Positions 36,617-44,375 of a DNA stretch of 64,000 nt are shown in pieces. The number at the start of each line of letters is the position of its first letter. Position 1 is the stretch's first letter. Source of the stretch: F22 sp963668535. Its GTDB lineage: Bacteria > Bacteroidota > Bacteroidia > Bacteroidales > Bacteroidaceae. The position numbers and the translations under genes were made by a program. The stretch spans positions 1,302,001 through 1,366,000 of the forward strand of contig OY764867.1 of the NCBI GenBank assembly GCA_963668535.1, read 5' to 3'. The notes below the pieces were generated by a model. That model was given only the letters and a program-made list of their open reading frames with translations. It had not been told where the DNA came from and did no database searches.

Positions 36617-37870
36617 ATGAAGAATATATGCATAAAGACCATAGCGTTGTTGATACTCATGCCATTGACCTTTGTCTCATGTTCACGTGAAGACGAGATT
36701 AAAACATTGGATGGGGTATCAATGACTTTTGAATACGATGCATCCCAGTTTAACGAAACAGCTTATGCATCCGAGAGTGTAACACTTGTCAATGCCTCCA
36801 ATTCGTTGGAGTATACAGCTGTTACTAATCCAAGTGGACAAGCCACTTTTACTTCTGTAATTCCTGGTGTGTATTCTGTTACTGTGTCGCATGAAGCCAC
36901 AGGACAAGAAAGAGCCAATTTGAAAGTCAATCCTGGAGGAAATAAAGTTATGGTTAATGGTAATCAGACAAATGTACGAATATACGAGGATGGAAATATA
37001 GGAACTGTCACATTAAAATCGGGTGTAATATCTAGTCTTGTGATAGCTAAGTTTTATACCAATGGTACGAGAGATGATAATGGTAAGTCTTACCGATATG
37101 ATTATTATTATACGATTTATAATAATGGATCTGAAGATGTTGATATGACAAACAAATATGTCGGTATTGCTGACCAGTATACCACTAATCCTTTTGCTCA
37201 GGACAAAGAGAATAATGTCTATATGGAGACGGTTGTTTCCTTGGGAGATGGTGTGTTATCTTCAGGCGCTTCTCGTGTTTTTTGTGTGCAAGCTATTGAT
37301 CATACTGCAAGTGCTAGTAAATCAGTAGATCTTAGTGGTGCTGATTATGAAGTAAGAACAGTGCCAAGCAGCATTATTGATAGAAATGCACCAGAAAATA
37401 ACTATGTTGAGAATTTGCCAGTAACGTATACAGCTTTTTCTTCTTCCAATTATTTATTACTCAGCAAGTATGCTAGAGGTGGTATGAATATGGTTATTTT
37501 CGAGTCGGACGACGTGGAGTCCCTAGCTTTGTTGGTGGCTGACTCTACTAAAACATATAAGCAATATTTTAAACAAGTGCCTACGTCATCTGTTTTGGAT
37601 GGGGTGTCATTTACGAAATACAAGTTTACAGATGGGGCTTTAGATACTGAATATATGGACAAATATCGTCGTCTTCCTAGCTTTATTGACACATTTACGT
37701 ATCTCGAAGAGAACTCGTCTTATTTAGGTATTGCCTTTGTACGTAAAGTAAAGGAAAATATAGATGGTCGTGATATTTTAGTGGATACAAATCAGTCTTT
37801 TGAAGACTTTGCTAAAACATCTGTACTAGACCCACGAGATTTCACAGTTGTAACTCCTGTAGTACAATAA
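36617..37870 (+). CDS. DUF4876 lipoprotein
   Basis: The 417-residue protein has a lipoprotein signal with Cys22 in LTFVSCSREDE; the acidic residues after the Cys are compatible with transport to the cell surface. An Ig-like or CarboxypepD-like beta domain covers roughly residues 30-130 (TLVNASNSLEYTAVTNPSG and PGVYSVTV). A larger domain with YYYTIYNNGSEDVDM and FYTNGTRDDNGKSYRYD follows. The overall shape matches DUF4876, whose function is unknown to me. Location between a TonB receptor and an outer-membrane barrel suggests a ligand-capture role, analogous in position to SusD but unrelated in sequence. Confidence 0.8.
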   Translation: MKNICIKTIALLILMPLTFVSCSREDEIKTLDGVSMTFEYDASQFNETAYASESVTLVNASNSLEYTAVTNPSGQATFTSVIPGVYSVTVSHEATGQERANLKVNPGGNKVMVNGNQTNVRIYEDGNIGTVTLKSGVISSLVIAKFYTNGTRDDNGKSYRYDYYYTIYNNGSEDVDMTNKYVGIADQYTTNPFAQDKENNVYMETVVSLGDGVLSSGASRVFCVQAIDHTASASKSVDLSGADYEVRTVPSSIIDRNAPENNYVENLPVTYTAFSSSNYLLLSKYARGGMNMVIFESDDVESLALLVADSTKTYKQYFKQVPTSSVLDGVSFTKYKFTDGALDTEYMDKYRRLPSFIDTFTYLEENSSYLGIAFVRKVKENIDGRDILVDTNQSFEDFAKTSVLDPRDFTVVTPVVQ

Positions 37871-37895
37871 GTATTGCAGTTTCAAAACAAATGAT

Positions 37896-39464
37896 ATGAT
37901 CAAAAGAACTTTAATATATACTTTGGCAAGTTTGGCAGTCATGGGTAGCGCCCAAACTATGCTGTACGCTCAAGAGTACAACATACAAACCCTTGAACAA
38001 AAACAAATTGAATCTGTAGAAAATCCTTGGAATGCTTTACCTAATGCAGCTGCTCTAGGCTTTTCTACTCATTCTGAAGGTAGTCAAGTGGCGGTAGGCT
38101 TCCATCATGAAGATGGTGACTATCACCTAGCTGGCGAGGCTGGTAGACAAAATGGATTGAATTTTGATGCGTCTATGTATCAATCTATTGGTGAATTACT
38201 TCGATTCTCTGGGCATTTTGTTTTAAATTATAGTCATCAGAATGATAGAGCATACAACGATATGCTGTTTCCAACCGAGAATGCCTATTTATTTGGAGCC
38301 AAGAGAAAAGGAACATACAACATATATACCTATGACCTTAATTTTAAAGTGGCTACGGTAGATTTGAATGGATGGAATTTTGGATTTGGTCTTGATTACA
38401 AAGCAGGTGATCTTTCGCGTATTTTAGATCCACGTCCTCGAGTTTTATCTGCTGAATATCAACTGACCCCTTCGGCTACATACAAATTCAACGACAAGCA
38501 TCGATTAGGTGTATCGGCATACTATAAATTTGAAAAACAGCGCTTGGATAATATTATTCAGACCAACAAAGATTTGGATTACGACTACTTTTTTACCACA
38601 GGTTTAGACAATGCGTATTCCACAGTTAGTTATGGTACTTTTTTCAGAAGTTATGAAGATAACATTGTAGGTCTAGATATGCAATATGGTTTGTCAGCTA
38701 GTCAGTGGAATTGGGTGACATCTGTAGGAGCGGCTTTTCATAACTTAGCGATGGTAGGTGAAGAGAAACGTAAACCAGGTACATATGATTGTACAGATAT
38801 TCATGTACAGACAGCAGTGACTCTAAAGCGATCTAATCAGTTGCATTCGTTTGGTGTACAAGCCACTTATTTAGATGGTGCCAACACGGCCTATGTGCAA
38901 GATTATGAACAGGTATTTGATGAACATGGGAATTCATCTGAAGAATGGATTACTCAATATAAATTTGTCACTTACAAGCATAAGAATATAGATGTCTCGG
39001 CAAAATATGATCTATATCTTGGTGATGTGAACCAAAAAGATTACTCTATGCAAATGGGGCTTTCAGGAGCATACAAAAAATTTAAACGAGAATATATACT
39101 TCCATACTCTGAGCATGAGATGAGTGCGGCAAATGTGGATGCTTATTTTGGTACCCGATTGTATAATAAAAACAGTAGACAGTTGTGGCTGACCGTTGGT
39201 AGTGGTCTGGTATTACCGATAGATCAAACGATGTCACTTTTCAATGATAATGAGTATTCCGATTTGGTCCTTCGTGCTGATGAAGCTCATTATAATCGTT
39301 TCGCTTATAATTATAACGCACAATTGACATACAGCTTTCCTCTAGTTGTTGGTAAAACTGCTTTGAATGCTTATGTCAAAGCAGAATACAAGCAACTAGT
39401 AAGTGAGGACAGTGCTTTTGATCGTACAAGAGCTGCACTTACTTTTGGTATCTTGACATTCTAG
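37896..39464 (+). CDS. DUF6850-family outer-membrane beta-barrel protein
   Basis: The 522-residue protein has a signal peptide ending near LYAQEY, then alternating amphipathic strands throughout, for example HFVLNYSHQND and YNIYTYDLNFKVATVD, and a final aromatic strand RAALTFGILTF. It fits the DUF6850 barrel family. No enzyme motif is visible. As the last gene of the S46-TonB-DUF4876 operon it is likely part of the same envelope machine, perhaps a second channel or scaffold. A terminator follows 24 bp after the stop. Confidence 0.78.
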   Translation: MIKRTLIYTLASLAVMGSAQTMLYAQEYNIQTLEQKQIESVENPWNALPNAAALGFSTHSEGSQVAVGFHHEDGDYHLAGEAGRQNGLNFDASMYQSIGELLRFSGHFVLNYSHQNDRAYNDMLFPTENAYLFGAKRKGTYNIYTYDLNFKVATVDLNGWNFGFGLDYKAGDLSRILDPRPRVLSAEYQLTPSATYKFNDKHRLGVSAYYKFEKQRLDNIIQTNKDLDYDYFFTTGLDNAYSTVSYGTFFRSYEDNIVGLDMQYGLSASQWNWVTSVGAAFHNLAMVGEEKRKPGTYDCTDIHVQTAVTLKRSNQLHSFGVQATYLDGANTAYVQDYEQVFDEHGNSSEEWITQYKFVTYKHKNIDVSAKYDLYLGDVNQKDYSMQMGLSGAYKKFKREYILPYSEHEMSAANVDAYFGTRLYNKNSRQLWLTVGSGLVLPIDQTMSLFNDNEYSDLVLRADEAHYNRFAYNYNAQLTYSFPLVVGKTALNAYVKAEYKQLVSEDSAFDRTRAALTFGILTF

Positions 39465-39488
39465 TATAGATCAATAATACATATAATA

Positions 39489-39520
39489 AATAGGGCTCGT
39501 CAATAGTGACGAGCCCTATT
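39489..39520 (+). terminator. Terminator after the S46-TonB-DUF4876-DUF6850 operon
   Basis: A 14-bp stem AATAGGGCTCGTCA/TGACGAGCCCTATT encloses a 4-nt loop and is followed by TGTTATG. It is a strong rho-independent-type structure. Confidence 0.9.
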
Positions 39521-39602
39521 TGTTATGTGCTGACTTATAAATGAAGCACAAATGTCACAAATATGTAGCATCTTTTTGTCCTAGTTATCAGTACTTTATG
39601 TT

Positions 39603-39610
39603 TATCTTTG
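39603..39610 (+). promoter_or_regulatory. Possible promoter upstream of the repeat array and HU-like gene
   Basis: TATCTTTG matches the -7 consensus; TTTG lies 24 bp upstream, a little far. A transcript from here would carry the whole repeat array as a leader of about 215 nt before the ATG at 39832. Confidence 0.4.
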
Positions 39611-39693
39611 AGCAAGTGATGCAATCCGTTTCTTATTAATGTACGTAGATAGAGGCTTTACTTTCAGCAAGGTATTATTGGACAGTAAGCTAT

Positions 39694-39805
39694 TTACTAT
39701 ACATGAGTAGTAGGATATGCTTATCACGTATAGTAGATTATGCTTATCACGTGTAGTAGATTATGCTTATCACGTGTAGTAGATCCTACTACTCATGATA
39801 AGTAT
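39694..39805. repeat. 23-bp repeat array with inverted end copies
   Basis: Three adjacent 23-bp direct copies lie at 39717-39739, 39740-39762 and 39763-39785; their core is GCTTATCACGTGTAGTAGAT. A diverged copy on the left (39694-39716) and an inverted copy on the right (39783-39805) share the perfect 15-bp inverted pair CATGAGTAGTAGGAT (39702-39716) and its complement (39783-39797). The array ends 26 bp before the start of the HU-like DNA-binding gene. It could be an operator array or, in RNA, a long stem enclosing the repeats. Confidence 0.9.
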
Positions 39806-39831
39806 AGTATTCATCATTAAATAAAACCACA

Positions 39832-40434
39832 ATGGCTATTCAGTATGTACTTGTTAAGAAAGTAAACCCTCAACATGAAAACAATAAGGAGTATTTTTAC
39901 GCCAAAGCTGTGTGTGGAGGACACATATCGGGCGACCGATTGGCAAAAGAGATACAAGATAGGTGCTCACTAACGGTGGGCGATTGTAAAAATGTATGGT
40001 CCAATATGCTCCATATCATTGCAAGCTATCTCAATAAAGGTTACAGTGTCGAAATCCCTTATTTGGGAACGATATATGTAACTGTAAAGTCGGAAGCTAT
40101 AGAAAAAATTGATGACAATGTGAGCAATAATATACGAGTGGTTGGTCCTAAACTTCGTCCATGTAAAGAGTTGTCCAAGAAGATTCGTACCAGTCTGAAG
40201 CGTGTACGAGGAGATAAAGACAAAATAATCCGCAATTTAATTCCTAAAATCCAACGCCTTAGTAGACTCATGGACTATTTTCAATCTAAAACAGAAATTA
40301 CACGTTCTAATTACCAAAGGATGATGTCTATTTCGAGAGCCACAGCACAAAAAGATTTGAATGCGTATATCGAATTAAACTATATCAAGAAAGAAGGGCA
40401 TGGACCGTTCACTTACTATACGGTAGTTGTTTAA
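39832..40434 (+). CDS. HU-like DNA-binding protein with C-terminal winged-helix-like domain
   Basis: The 200-residue protein has an N-terminal domain (about 1-125) resembling the Bacteroidetes HU-HIG type: YFYAKAVCGGHISGDRLAKEI, a helical GDCKNVWSNMLHIIASYL and the beta-arm-like VEIPYLGTIYVTVKSEA. A second part (about 140-200) contains SKTEITRSNYQRMMSISRATAQKDLNAYIE in helical form, with a helix-turn-helix and wing-like KKEGHGPFTYYTVV end. That combination suggests sequence-specific binding. The gene follows a symmetric repeat array, so autoregulation is plausible. It is probably monocistronic. Confidence 0.75.
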   Translation: MAIQYVLVKKVNPQHENNKEYFYAKAVCGGHISGDRLAKEIQDRCSLTVGDCKNVWSNMLHIIASYLNKGYSVEIPYLGTIYVTVKSEAIEKIDDNVSNNIRVVGPKLRPCKELSKKIRTSLKRVRGDKDKIIRNLIPKIQRLSRLMDYFQSKTEITRSNYQRMMSISRATAQKDLNAYIELNYIKKEGHGPFTYYTVVV

Positions 40435-40468
40435 AGTAAGTTCAAAAATCTGCAATAAATGAATTTAA

Positions 40469-40500
40469 TTTGGTTGTTTTAATAAAATACAATACCTTTG
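40469..40500 (+). promoter_or_regulatory. Promoter of the esterase gene
   Basis: TTTG at 40469-40472, a 20-bp spacer and TACCTTTG at 40493-40500 form a consensus promoter. It predicts a leader of about 120 nt before the ATG at 40624, containing a G-run (AAGGGGGG) near 40580-40590. Confidence 0.7.
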
Positions 40501-40623
40501 AAAGGCTCTCCTTTGTACTCTGTCATAGATGAAATGTCTCTTATCTAATATGTCTTGTCGTATCTTATGAGTAAAAGAGAAAGGGGGGGAGCTAACCTTA
40601 TACGTATAATAAACAACTAAGAA

Positions 40624-41817
40624 ATGAAAAGATTATCCACATTGGCCATCGCTTGTATGCTGTGTGCCACAACGTTTGCACAGCAAGCTCTTTGGGGGAA
40701 TGCCCCAGTTGTATCTCCCGAAATTCATACAGATCATACCGTTACTTTTCGCTTAAAAGCACCGAAGGCTGTGAAAGTACAAGTAACAGGTGATTTTCTT
40801 CCAACGCAGAAAACTAAGACTCCTTTTGGTGATTTTGATGGGCCAGGTGTGGCGGATCTCAAAGAAGGCAAAAATGGAGTGTGGGAATTCACAACTCCAC
40901 AACCTCTACAACCAGAGTTGTATAGCTATTCTTTTATTGTGAATGATCTAAAAACGATGGATCCAAGCAATGTCTATATGATTCGTGACGTGGCTAGTAC
41001 GACCAATGTCTTTCTTATTGACGGTGGACGAGCTGACTTGTACAAAGTCAATGAAGTGCCCCATGGTACTGTTTCTCGTGTCTGGTATCCTAGTGCTACA
41101 TTGGCGATGGAGCGCCGTCTTACTGTATATACTCCTGCAGGATATGAATCGAATAAAAAGCATTATCCTGTCTTTTATTTGCTACATGGCATGGGAGGCG
41201 ATGAAGAAGCTTGGGTCGCTTTGGGACGTGCAGCACAAATTTTTGATAATCTTATTGCGCAAGGTAAGGCTAAGCCAATGATTGTAGTCATGCCCAACGG
41301 CAACGTGTCACAAGAAGCTGCTCCTGGGGAATCGCCAGCAGGTTATGTTGTGCCCAATATGAAATTGCCAAAGACCATGGAGGGGAGTTTTGAGATGTCA
41401 TTTCCCGATATTGTTCGATTTGTGGATAAAACATACCGAACTATTAAGAATAAAAAGAATCGTGCAATTGCCGGATTATCAATGGGTGGATTTCATTCCA
41501 TGCATATCTCTAATCAATACCCAGATATGTTCAATTATGTCGGGTTGTTTTCAGCAGCGATTATCTCTGATAAAAATGTCAAGTCGCCTGTATATGAAGA
41601 TGTAGAAGGTAAACTGAAAGTCCAATTTGCCCAAAAGCCAGCTTTGTATTGGATTGGTATTGGCAAAAAAGATTTTCTGTATAAAGCGAATGAGGATTAT
41701 CGAAAATTATTGGATAAAGAAAACTATCCATATACTTACTATGAAACTAGCGGAGGACACATCTGGAAAAATTGGCGTATATATCTTACTGAATTTACAC
41801 CGCTACTCTTTAAATAA
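40624..41817 (+). CDS. Secreted CE1-type esterase with N-terminal beta-sandwich domain
   Basis: The 397-residue protein has a signal peptide ending at TTFAQQ. A CBM48/E-set-like beta-sandwich spans about residues 25-130 (VTFRLKAPKAVKVQVTGDF). An alpha/beta-hydrolase esterase domain follows, with FYLLHGMGGDEEAW, the nucleophile Ser286 in GLSMGG, and the catalytic His in SGGHIWKNWR. This is the architecture of Bacteroidetes feruloyl/acetyl-xylan esterases and related enterobactin-esterase-like proteins. The exact ester is unknown. It precedes a GH3 gene by 112 bp on the same strand, suggesting removal of decorations before glucosidase action. Confidence 0.88.
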   Translation: MKRLSTLAIACMLCATTFAQQALWGNAPVVSPEIHTDHTVTFRLKAPKAVKVQVTGDFLPTQKTKTPFGDFDGPGVADLKEGKNGVWEFTTPQPLQPELYSYSFIVNDLKTMDPSNVYMIRDVASTTNVFLIDGGRADLYKVNEVPHGTVSRVWYPSATLAMERRLTVYTPAGYESNKKHYPVFYLLHGMGGDEEAWVALGRAAQIFDNLIAQGKAKPMIVVMPNGNVSQEAAPGESPAGYVVPNMKLPKTMEGSFEMSFPDIVRFVDKTYRTIKNKKNRAIAGLSMGGFHSMHISNQYPDMFNYVGLFSAAIISDKNVKSPVYEDVEGKLKVQFAQKPALYWIGIGKKDFLYKANEDYRKLLDKENYPYTYYETSGGHIWKNWRIYLTEFTPLLFK

Positions 41818-41929
41818 TTGAGCACTTATATCACACATACGACTATTGTATCCTTTTACAAATTGTCCTACTAGACTGTCATTTGTGTGATGACGTGCTC
41901 CCCTTATACCTAATATTATTTTTTAAACC

Positions 41930-44272
41930 ATGAAGAAAGAACTATTTTCTGTTGCATTGGTTGCAACTTCTTTATTGGCGTGTGCTCCAAAGAGTCCACA
42001 ACTAGGAGAATCATCTTTGGATGAGGTGATTGCTGCTATGACACAGGAAGAAAAAGCACACTTAGTTGTTGGTACTGGTATGGCAGGGTTTGCTGGAGAC
42101 AGTGCCGTTATAGGTGAGACGCATAACTTGGTGCCTGGAGCAGCAGGTACGACTTACCCTATTAAGCGTCTTGGCATTCCTGCGGTTGTTTTGGCCGATG
42201 GCCCTGCTGGATTGCGTATCAATCCTACTCGTGATGGAGATTCTGCTACGTATTATTGCACCCACTTCCCTATTGGTACTTTGTTGGCTTCGACTTGGAA
42301 TCAAGATTTAGTTGAAAGTGTAGGTAAGGCTATCGGTAATGAAGTCTTGGAGTATGGTGCAGATGTGCTTCTTGCTCCTGCTTTGAACATACATCGCAAT
42401 CCTTTATGTGGACGTAATTTTGAGTACTATTCAGAAGATCCTATCGTTTCTGGAGATATTGCAGCAGCTTATGTGCGTGGTGTACAAAGCAATGGGGTGG
42501 GAACTTCAATAAAGCATTTTGCTGTCAATAGTCAAGAGACAAATCGAATGGCAACTGATGCGCGTGTGTCTCCCAGAGCCTTGCGCGAGATTTATTTGAA
42601 ATCCTTCGAAACCGTAGTAAAAAAATCTGAACCATGGACCGTCATGTCTTCTTATAATCTAGTTAACGGTATCTACACGTCTGAAAATAAAGATTTGCTA
42701 ACAACTATATTACGTGATGAATGGGGATACAAAGGCATGGTTATGACCGATTGGTTTGGTGGCAAAGATGCCATAGCTCAAATGAATGCTGGCAATGATA
42801 TGCTTCAACCAGGTACGGACAAACAATATAATGCTATTGTGGCTGGAGTACAAGCAGGTACGTTGAATAAAGCAGTCCTTGATCGTAATGTGAAGCGTAT
42901 CCTTGAAATGATTCTTCGTACACCTCACTTCAGAGGATATAAGTACTCTAATCATCCTGATCTTAAAGCGCATGCTGTCGTGACTCGTCAGAGTGCTACA
43001 GAAGGGATGGTGTTGTTGAAGAATAACAGGGGTACTTTGCCATTGAAAGCTAGTGTCCAAAAAGTGGCTTTATTTGGATGTACTTCTTACGACTTTATCG
43101 CAGGTGGTACAGGTTCTGGCAATGTCAATAGAGCATACACGGTGTCTTTGGTAGATGGCTTGAAAAATGCGAATTATAGCATTGATGAATCGTTGAAAAC
43201 TGTTTATGATAAGTATATTGCGGAGATGAATAAGAAGAATGCGCCAGATCCAAGTGATAAATTTGCGTCGTTCTTGCCAACTCCTCGTCCAGTGGAGATG
43301 ACTTTGACTCCTGCACAAATAAGAAAGCAAGCCAAAACAGCTGATGTAGCTTTGATTACTTTGGGGCGTATCTCTGGAGAATTTCTGGATCGTTCTTCGG
43401 CCGATTTCGGTTTGAGTGTCGAAGAACGACGTATGTTGGAATCGGTATGTAAGGTTTTCCATGCTGCAAGAAAACGCGTGGTGGTTATCTTGAATATTGG
43501 TGGAGTGATCGAAACGGCTTCTTGGAAGAAACTGCCTGATGCTATCCTTTGTGCTTGGCAAGCAGGTCAAGAAGGTGGTAAAAGTGTTGTCGATGTATTA
43601 AGTGGCAAAGCTTCTCCAAGTGGTAAATTGACAATGACCTTCCCAGTCAAGTTTACGGATGTAGCCTCCTCGGCTAATTTCCCTATTGACCAGAAGGCCA
43701 ATATGGATATAGCGAATAAGGGAGATAAAAAATCCAACATAAAAAATGTAGATTATACGAATTACGAAGAAGATATTTACGTAGGGTATCGTTATTTTGA
43801 TAGTTTCAATATCCCAGTATCTTATCCTTTTGGGTATGGTTTGTCGTACACGACATTCAAGTATCTTAATCCATCTATTCAGGTAGATAACGGTCTGTAT
43901 ACGGTAACTGTGGATATTACAAATACAGGTAAACGTGCTGGTAAGGAAGTGGCTCAGTTATACGTGGCAGCTCCTAGAAGTCTTGAAATGAATAAACCTA
44001 AAAAGGAGTTGAAGGCATTTGCAAAAACTAAAGAGTTGCAGCCCGGGGAAACGACTACGGTCACTTTTAAGGTAGGTATTGCCGATCTAGCTTCTTATGA
44101 TATGGCTTCCTCTTCTTGGATTGTACAGGCTGGATTCTATAAGTTTTTGATTGCTTCAGATATTGCCCATATTCAAGCTATTGTGGGAACTGAAGTGCCA
44201 GCTTTCACCGAGAAAATACATGATGTGCTCAATTTGAAGAAACCTCTCAATTTACTTACTAGAAATAAATAA
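41930..44272 (+). CDS. GH3 beta-glucosidase lipoprotein
   Basis: The 780-residue protein has a lipoprotein signal with Cys18 in LLACAPKSP; no acidic cluster follows, so a periplasmic location is more likely than the surface. The GH3 domains are in order: the TIM-like barrel with LADGPAGLR, GRNFEYYSEDP and SIKHFAVNSQETNR, the nucleophile Asp274 in MVMTDWFGG, an alpha/beta sandwich (GMVLLKNNRGTLPL) and a C-terminal fibronectin III-like domain (VTVDITNTGKRAGKEVAQLYV). It would cleave terminal beta-linked glucose or related sugars. A bidirectional terminator separates it from the convergent GH97 gene. Confidence 0.95.
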   Translation: MKKELFSVALVATSLLACAPKSPQLGESSLDEVIAAMTQEEKAHLVVGTGMAGFAGDSAVIGETHNLVPGAAGTTYPIKRLGIPAVVLADGPAGLRINPTRDGDSATYYCTHFPIGTLLASTWNQDLVESVGKAIGNEVLEYGADVLLAPALNIHRNPLCGRNFEYYSEDPIVSGDIAAAYVRGVQSNGVGTSIKHFAVNSQETNRMATDARVSPRALREIYLKSFETVVKKSEPWTVMSSYNLVNGIYTSENKDLLTTILRDEWGYKGMVMTDWFGGKDAIAQMNAGNDMLQPGTDKQYNAIVAGVQAGTLNKAVLDRNVKRILEMILRTPHFRGYKYSNHPDLKAHAVVTRQSATEGMVLLKNNRGTLPLKASVQKVALFGCTSYDFIAGGTGSGNVNRAYTVSLVDGLKNANYSIDESLKTVYDKYIAEMNKKNAPDPSDKFASFLPTPRPVEMTLTPAQIRKQAKTADVALITLGRISGEFLDRSSADFGLSVEERRMLESVCKVFHAARKRVVVILNIGGVIETASWKKLPDAILCAWQAGQEGGKSVVDVLSGKASPSGKLTMTFPVKFTDVASSANFPIDQKANMDIANKGDKKSNIKNVDYTNYEEDIYVGYRYFDSFNIPVSYPFGYGLSYTTFKYLNPSIQVDNGLYTVTVDITNTGKRAGKEVAQLYVAAPRSLEMNKPKKELKAFAKTKELQPGETTTVTFKVGIADLASYDMASSSWIVQAGFYKFLIASDIAHIQAIVGTEVPAFTEKIHDVLNLKKPLNLLTRNK

Positions 44273-44286
44273 TGAGCTAAAATAAA

Positions 44287-44318
44287 TTAGGCTGGAATGA
44301 TGATTCATTCCAGCCTAA
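44287..44318. terminator. Bidirectional terminator between GH3 and GH97 genes
   Basis: A 14-bp stem TTAGGCTGGAATGA/TCATTCCAGCCTAA has a 4-nt loop and lies 14 bp after the GH3 stop, facing the convergent GH97 gene. Confidence 0.88.
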
Positions 44319-44375
44319 TGCTTTACAACCTATTATTGAATACCTATTGATTAGTCACACATGACTAGTTGTAAT

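Noticed and set aside
39702..39797. Invertible (phase-variable) promoter
   Set aside because: The 15-bp inverted repeats bracket only 66 bp made of tandem repeats with no -7 box, and no invertase gene is nearby.
39694..39805. CRISPR array
   Set aside because: The repeats are directly adjacent with no spacers, the outer copies are inverted and no cas genes are nearby.
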